Below, in pieces: positions 7,684-10,333 of a DNA stretch of 10,333 nucleotides (position 1 is its first letter; every line of letters starts with the position of its first letter). The DNA is from an uncultured cyanobacterium (GTDB lineage Bacteria > Cyanobacteriota > Cyanobacteriia > PCC-6307 > Cyanobiaceae): assembly GCA_903928835.1 (NCBI GenBank), contig CAIYSK010000047.1, positions 1 to 10,333 of the forward strand, written 5' to 3'. Under the pieces are notes generated by a model. That model was not told the DNA's origin and made no database searches. It saw only the letters and a program-made list of their open reading frames with translations. The translations under genes were made by a program, and so were the position numbers.

Positions 7684-8073
7684 TTAAGGCTTTACAGGTG
7701 GCAATAGGGGCGGCAAGTCGTCGTCTGGGGACGGTTTGGTGCCTGTTGAGCGAAATTCACGCAGCTGATCGCTTAGCCGTTTGTTATCGCTGCTGAGGGC
7801 CTGCAGATGGGCGTTGGAGCGCTCCACCACTTGCAGGCGTTCCACGGTGGTCCGCAGTTGCTGTTCCAAGCCGCTGGTGCGCTCGAGGGCCCGGCTGTTT
7901 TCTAGGCCTTGCACCCGATCCTGCAGGCCGCGGATGTGGCTGCTCTGCTGGCGCATTTTGCCAACCATCACCACAAACAGCACCGCCAGCAAGGCGGTAA
8001 GACCAGCTTGGAGCCAAGGGGCCCAATCGGGCATCTCTGGCAGGGTTTGGGAGCGTTCTTGGGCTGATGCCAT
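7684..8073 (-). CDS. Hypothetical one-TM coiled-coil protein
   Basis: I do not recognise a named family for these 129 residues. Residues 1-18 are polar and acidic (MASAQERSQTLPEMPD). One hydrophobic helix covers about 20-38 (WLQAGLTALLAVLFVVMVG). A long charged helix with heptad-like Leu/Val spacing covers about 45-107 and is probably a coiled coil. The protein ends in an acidic, Pro-rich tail (SPDDDLPPLLPPVKP). The helix is preceded by acidic residues and followed by KMRQQ, so the positive-inside rule puts the coiled coil in the cytoplasm. It may be a scaffold or an accessory subunit, but nothing in the sequence fixes a role. The ATG at 8073 has no evident Shine-Dalgarno. Its stop is 11 bases from that of the convergent permease, and it diverges from the SemiSWEET gene. 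Confidence 0.65.
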   Translation of the reverse strand: MASAQERSQTLPEMPDWAPWLQAGLTALLAVLFVVMVGKMRQQSSHIRGLQDRVQGLENSRALERTSGLEQQLRTTVERLQVVERSNAHLQALSSDNKRLSDQLREFRSTGTKPSPDDDLPPLLPPVKP

Positions 8074-8103
8074 AACAAGCAGGATGACCGAGCTTGCGCT
8101 GGG

Positions 8104-8134
8104 CCGCAGCAGAACCCTTTGATCCTGGCTGCGG
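8104..8134. promoter_or_regulatory. Inverted repeat in the divergent intergenic region
   Basis: CCGCAGC (8104-8110) and GCTGCGG (8128-8134) form a perfect 7-bp stem around a 17-base loop. No T-run follows on either strand, so it is not a standard terminator. It lies 31 bases upstream of the minus-strand coiled-coil gene and about 75 bases upstream of the SemiSWEET start, in the only intergenic region longer than 100 bases. An operator or a 5' UTR structure is possible. Confidence 0.35.
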
Positions 8135-8199
8135 TGTGACCATTTGGCTATGGGCCGTTGCGCACTGCATGCTGAGAGGCGTGTGATTTCTTCATCGAT

Positions 8200-8203
8200 G
8201 GAG
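8200..8203 (+). promoter_or_regulatory. Candidate ribosome binding site deciding the SemiSWEET TTG start
   Basis: GGAG sits five bases before the TTG at 8209. This is the main reason to prefer that start over in-frame GTG codons at 8236 or 8254. Confidence 0.35.
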
Positions 8204-8208
8204 CCGTT

Positions 8209-8514
8209 TTGCTCCCAGTAGCGATCCTTCCGGGAGTGTCGTCTGGGGTTCTGGTGCTGGGCTATGTCGCCGCCAGCCTCACCACCTTGAGTTTCTTTCC
8301 CCAGCCGTTAAAAACCTTGCGGAGCATGGATGCCCCATGGATTTCGCTGCGGATTTATGGCCGGTTCTCCAATCGCATTGCCCTCTTGGGCAACTACGGC
8401 CTGCTGAGCTATGACGGCCCCTTGATCGTCGCGAATGGCGTGACTCTGCTGCCCGCAGGGATTGTCCTGGAGAGCACAATTCAAGCTGTTCTGCGGCAGA
8501 GGAGCCAGGTTTGA
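8209..8514 (+). CDS. SemiSWEET/PQ-loop family small membrane protein
   Basis: With the TTG start the protein has 101 residues, the size of bacterial SemiSWEETs: three-helix half-transporters that dimerise to move sugars across the inner membrane. The family layout is visible: GYVAASLTTLSFFPQPLKTLRSM (18-40) with the PQ motif at 31-32, a middle helix ending LLGNYGLLSYDGP (59-71) where YG (63-64) matches the usual W..YG block, and LIVANGVTLLPAGIVL (72-87) carrying the conserved Asn (N76). The Trp normally lining the pocket just before the YG appears to be Leu or Gly here. The start is uncertain: no in-frame ATG precedes the first helix, and GTG 8236 or 8254 would still leave an intact family core. 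The stop overlaps the first base of crcB-1, so co-translation is likely. Substrate unknown. Confidence 0.7.
   Translation: MLPVAILPGVSSGVLVLGYVAASLTTLSFFPQPLKTLRSMDAPWISLRIYGRFSNRIALLGNYGLLSYDGPLIVANGVTLLPAGIVLESTIQAVLRQRSQV
8498..8504 (+). promoter_or_regulatory. Ribosome binding site of the first crcB
   Basis: AGAGGAG lies nine bases before ATG 8514, inside the end of the SemiSWEET gene. It favours ATG 8514 over TTG 8511 and suggests coupled translation. Confidence 0.6.
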
Positions 8515-8888
8515 TGGCGAACGAAGCTGTGCTGGTTGCCATGGGCGCGGTGCCTGGGGCCTGGTTGCGCTTTCGGGTGGTTAACCATTTAGAGCCGATG
8601 ATTCCCCGCAAGCACTGGGGCACCTTTGGCGTCAACCTGGTTGCTTGTTTCTGTTTGGGGTTGCTGGTGGGCCTGGAGCAGAGCTGTGGGCCTGCGCCCT
8701 CCCAGGCCCTGTTGCTTCTTGGCACAGGCTTCTTAGGCAGTTTCAGTACCTTTTCCACCTTCATGGCTGAGTTGTTTGTGGTGTTGCGCGAGCGCCGTTG
8801 GGGTGAGTCGGTGCTGCTGGGGGGAGGGTCGGTGCTGGGCGGCTTGATCGCCATGGCCATGGGCTTGGCGACTGGGGGGCAGCCATGA
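8514..8888 (+). CDS. crcB: Fluoride channel subunit CrcB/Fluc, first paralogue
   Basis: The 124-residue inner-membrane protein belongs to the Fluc family of fluoride-export channels, four-helix subunits that work as antiparallel dimers. Signature segments are present: MGAVPGAWLRF (10-20), WGTFGVNLVACFCLGLLVG (35-53) with the pore Asn N41, and GTGFLGSFSTFSTF (70-83) with both Phe-box residues (F80, F83). Positive charges cluster in the loops after helix 1 (R21, R32, K33) and after helix 3 (R92, R94, R95), while the N-terminus, middle loop and C-terminus lack them. This predicts both termini on the periplasmic side. ATG 8514 shares one base with the SemiSWEET stop (TGATG); a TTG one codon earlier is the alternative. 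The stop overlaps the second paralogue by four bases. Confidence 0.9.
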   Translation: MANEAVLVAMGAVPGAWLRFRVVNHLEPMIPRKHWGTFGVNLVACFCLGLLVGLEQSCGPAPSQALLLLGTGFLGSFSTFSTFMAELFVVLRERRWGESVLLGGGSVLGGLIAMAMGLATGGQP

Positions 8889-9349
8889 ACCGTTCCGCCT
8901 TGACGGGGTCAGCCATGGCGATGGAGGTGAGGGAAATTGCCCTTGTGGGGGCTGGAGCGATCCCAGGTGCTCTCCTGCGTTGGCAGCTGGAGTCGGTGGG
9001 AGATCACTGGGTGGGTGGCTTACAGGTTGCTGCAGAGTCGGACTTAATCGCCAATTTGCTGGGCTGTTTTTGTATGGGCCTGGTAATCGCGATTCGGCCC
9101 CCACGCCCGCGGCTGACCTTGTTGGCCGCGATTGGTTTTTGTGGCTCCCTCACCACCTTTAGCTCCTGGATGCTGGAGTTGGCCCATGCCTTTAGCCATG
9201 GCCAGGGCCACGATGCAATAGGCGTTCTGTTGGTCAGCTTGGTGGGCGGTTTGCTGGCCTTGGTAGGGGGCTTTTGTCTGGTGCGCTTGGGGGAGCGAGC
9301 CTTTGGATCGAGGCGGGTGGGCTCTAGCAATGGGGCAACTAGGCGCTAA
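8885..9349 (+). CDS. crcB: Fluoride channel subunit CrcB/Fluc, second paralogue
   Basis: This 154-residue partner of the preceding gene starts within its stop (ATGA). Fluc features are GAGAIPGALLRW (22-33), the helix-2 segment SDLIANLLGCFCMGL (52-66) with N57 but without the usual Gly-Thr, and GFCGSLTTFSSW (84-95). The Phe box keeps F92 but has Trp (W95) at the second position. Charge is opposite to the first subunit: the N-terminus (R3, R16), the helix 2-3 loop RPPRPR (71-76) and the C-terminus (RLGERAFGSRR, then RR) are basic, and the other loops are acidic or neutral. This predicts both termini in the cytoplasm. ATG 8885 has a G-rich upstream stretch (8874-8879), but ATG 8915 or 8921, just before the first helix, are alternatives. 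The gene probably forms the obligate inverted partner of the first subunit. Confidence 0.88.
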   Translation: MNRSALTGSAMAMEVREIALVGAGAIPGALLRWQLESVGDHWVGGLQVAAESDLIANLLGCFCMGLVIAIRPPRPRLTLLAAIGFCGSLTTFSSWMLELAHAFSHGQGHDAIGVLLVSLVGGLLALVGGFCLVRLGERAFGSRRVGSSNGATRR

Positions 9350-10333
9350 ATGCTTTGCGAGCGGGGATTGGATAGGGAATGCGGCGATGGCGCATGCGTT
9401 TCCAGACCCGTACAAAGGCCCGGATTAGGAGCTCTAGTTCGGCCCTGCCGATGCCGCTACTTACCAATTGACCGTCGTTTTGACGGGCCTCCACGATGCG
9501 CTGCACCATGGCTTTGGCCTCGGCTTCGCTGGTGCCCGGGGGAAGGGAGCGCAGGGCCGCTTCACAGCCATCGGCCAGCATCAAGATCCCGGTTTCGCGG
9601 CTCCGGGGGGTGGGTCCGCGGTAGCGGAAGCTGGCTTCGCTGGTGCTCGCATCCCTCTCCCTGGCCTGGTGCAGGAAATAGCCCATCTTCAAAGTGCCCT
9701 GATGTTCGGGGATGAAGTCGGCGAGGGGTTTGGGTAGGCGATAGCGCCGGGCCAATTTCAGGCCTTCATCCACATGGGCTTGCAGGATTGCCGCACTGCC
9801 GAAGGGATCATCGAGCTTGTCGTGGGGGTTGATGCCTTCCCCCTGGTTTTCGATGAACCATTGGGGCGCATGCAATTTGCCGACATCGTGGTAGAGGGAG
9901 CCGGTGCGCACCAGGTCCACATCGGCGCCGATGGCCCGGGCCCCTTCTTCAGCCAGCCCCGCAATCATCAAGGTGTGCTCGAAGGTTCCAGGGGCCTCGC
10001 ACGACAGGCGGCGCAGCAGCGGACGTTCCAGGTCGGCCAGTTCCAGCAGCCTGGCCCGGGTCAGGAGACCGAAAAAGGTTTCGATCAGGGGCGCCACCAA
10101 CAGCCCACCCATCAACAGGCCTCCCAGCAATAGGGCTTCGCTGAGCAGATCCACCTGGGCGATGGGGCTGCGGCTTTGCAGCAGCAGCCATTGCAGCGCC
10201 AGGGCGCCACTGGGGAGTACCACCGCCAGTTGCAAGAGTTCAGCTCGGCTGCGTTGGCGACCGGCGGTGATGGCGGCAAGGGAGCCCATCAGGGTTGCCA
10301 CCAGCAAACGCGTGCCCACCAGGGCACCCATCG
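9339..10333 (-). CDS. PgpH/YqfF-type membrane HD phosphodiesterase, C-terminal part (5' end outside window)
   Basis: The frame runs through the right edge, so the start is not visible; the ATG at 10331 is probably an internal Met. Residues are numbered from that codon (330 visible). About 90 mostly hydrophobic residues are the last membrane helices of the 7TM region. The cytoplasmic HD domain follows: GTFEHTLMIAGLAE (115-128, H119), YHDVGK (147-152, H148/D149), PQWFIENQ (156-163), NPHDKLDDPFGSAAILQAHVDEG (168-190, H186), IPEHQGT (207-213, H210) and ADGCEAALRSL (253-263, D254). The metal ligands are intact. Family members such as PgpH hydrolyse c-di-AMP to pApA, so a role in c-di-AMP turnover, linked in cyanobacteria to osmotic and day-night control, is inferred. 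The 3' end overlaps that of the second crcB by 11 bases, tail to tail. Confidence 0.9.
   Translation of the reverse strand, partial: MGALVGTRLLVATLMGSLAAITAGRQRSRAELLQLAVVLPSGALALQWLLLQSRSPIAQVDLLSEALLLGGLLMGGLLVAPLIETFFGLLTRARLLELADLERPLLRRLSCEAPGTFEHTLMIAGLAEEGARAIGADVDLVRTGSLYHDVGKLHAPQWFIENQGEGINPHDKLDDPFGSAAILQAHVDEGLKLARRYRLPKPLADFIPEHQGTLKMGYFLHQARERDASTSEASFRYRGPTPRSRETGILMLADGCEAALRSLPPGTSEAEAKAMVQRIVEARQNDGQLVSSGIGRAELELLIRAFVRVWKRMRHRRIPYPIPARKAFSA

Noticed and set aside
8100..8220. Fluoride riboswitch upstream of the crcB cluster
   Set aside because: A GATGG occurs at 8197-8201, but the rest of the conserved core and pseudoknot partners are absent.
8511..8513. TTG start for the first crcB
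   Set aside because: The ATG at the next codon is better spaced from AGAGGAG and gives the normal Fluc N-terminus.
1..10333. CRISPR array, tRNA, rRNA, insertion sequence or prophage
   Set aside because: No regularly spaced direct repeats, tRNA-like cloverleaf, transposase or phage protein motif was seen, and the genes are core metabolic or membrane functions.

Overview
The window looks like ordinary chromosome of a picocyanobacterium of the Synechococcus/Cyanobium type. The evidence is a plant-like lycopene beta-cyclase (CrtL), GC-rich coding sequence, three copies of the cyanobacterial HIP1 octamer GCGATCGC, very tight gene packing and housekeeping genes of cyanobacterial type. No rRNA, tRNA, CRISPR array, transposase, integrase or phage gene was seen. 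The longest gene-free stretch is 135 bases (8074-8208).

Layout. Bases 1-1659 (+) hold the 3' part of gyrA. It overlaps crtL (1656-2891, +) by four bases (GTGA). A GH57 glucan branching enzyme-like gene (2912-4498, -) converges on crtL and diverges from a NYN-domain nuclease-like gene (4543-5109, +) across only 44 bases. Next comes leuA (5196-6839, +). A carbohydrate ABC permease (6836-7672, +) overlaps the leuA stop by four bases through a TTG start, with no ATPase or binding-protein gene nearby. A small one-TM coiled-coil protein of unknown function (7684-8073, -) converges on the permease. A compact + strand cluster follows: a SemiSWEET-like protein (8209-8514) and two crcB/Fluc paralogues (8514-8888 and 8885-9349), with 1-base and 4-base overlaps. 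The last gene (9339 to beyond the right edge, -) is a PgpH-type HD phosphodiesterase that overlaps the second crcB tail-to-tail by 11 bases.

How the genes work together. Most neighbours are unrelated core functions: DNA topology, carotenoids, glycogen, leucine and c-di-AMP turnover. The real functional unit is the crcB pair. The two Fluc subunits have opposite charge distributions, which predicts a fixed antiparallel heterodimeric fluoride channel, and the second subunit has Trp in place of one Phe-box residue. The upstream SemiSWEET gene is probably co-transcribed. The leuA-permease coupling is the other unusual arrangement.

I see no convincing evidence of a wholly undescribed system. The findings are modest, local oddities.
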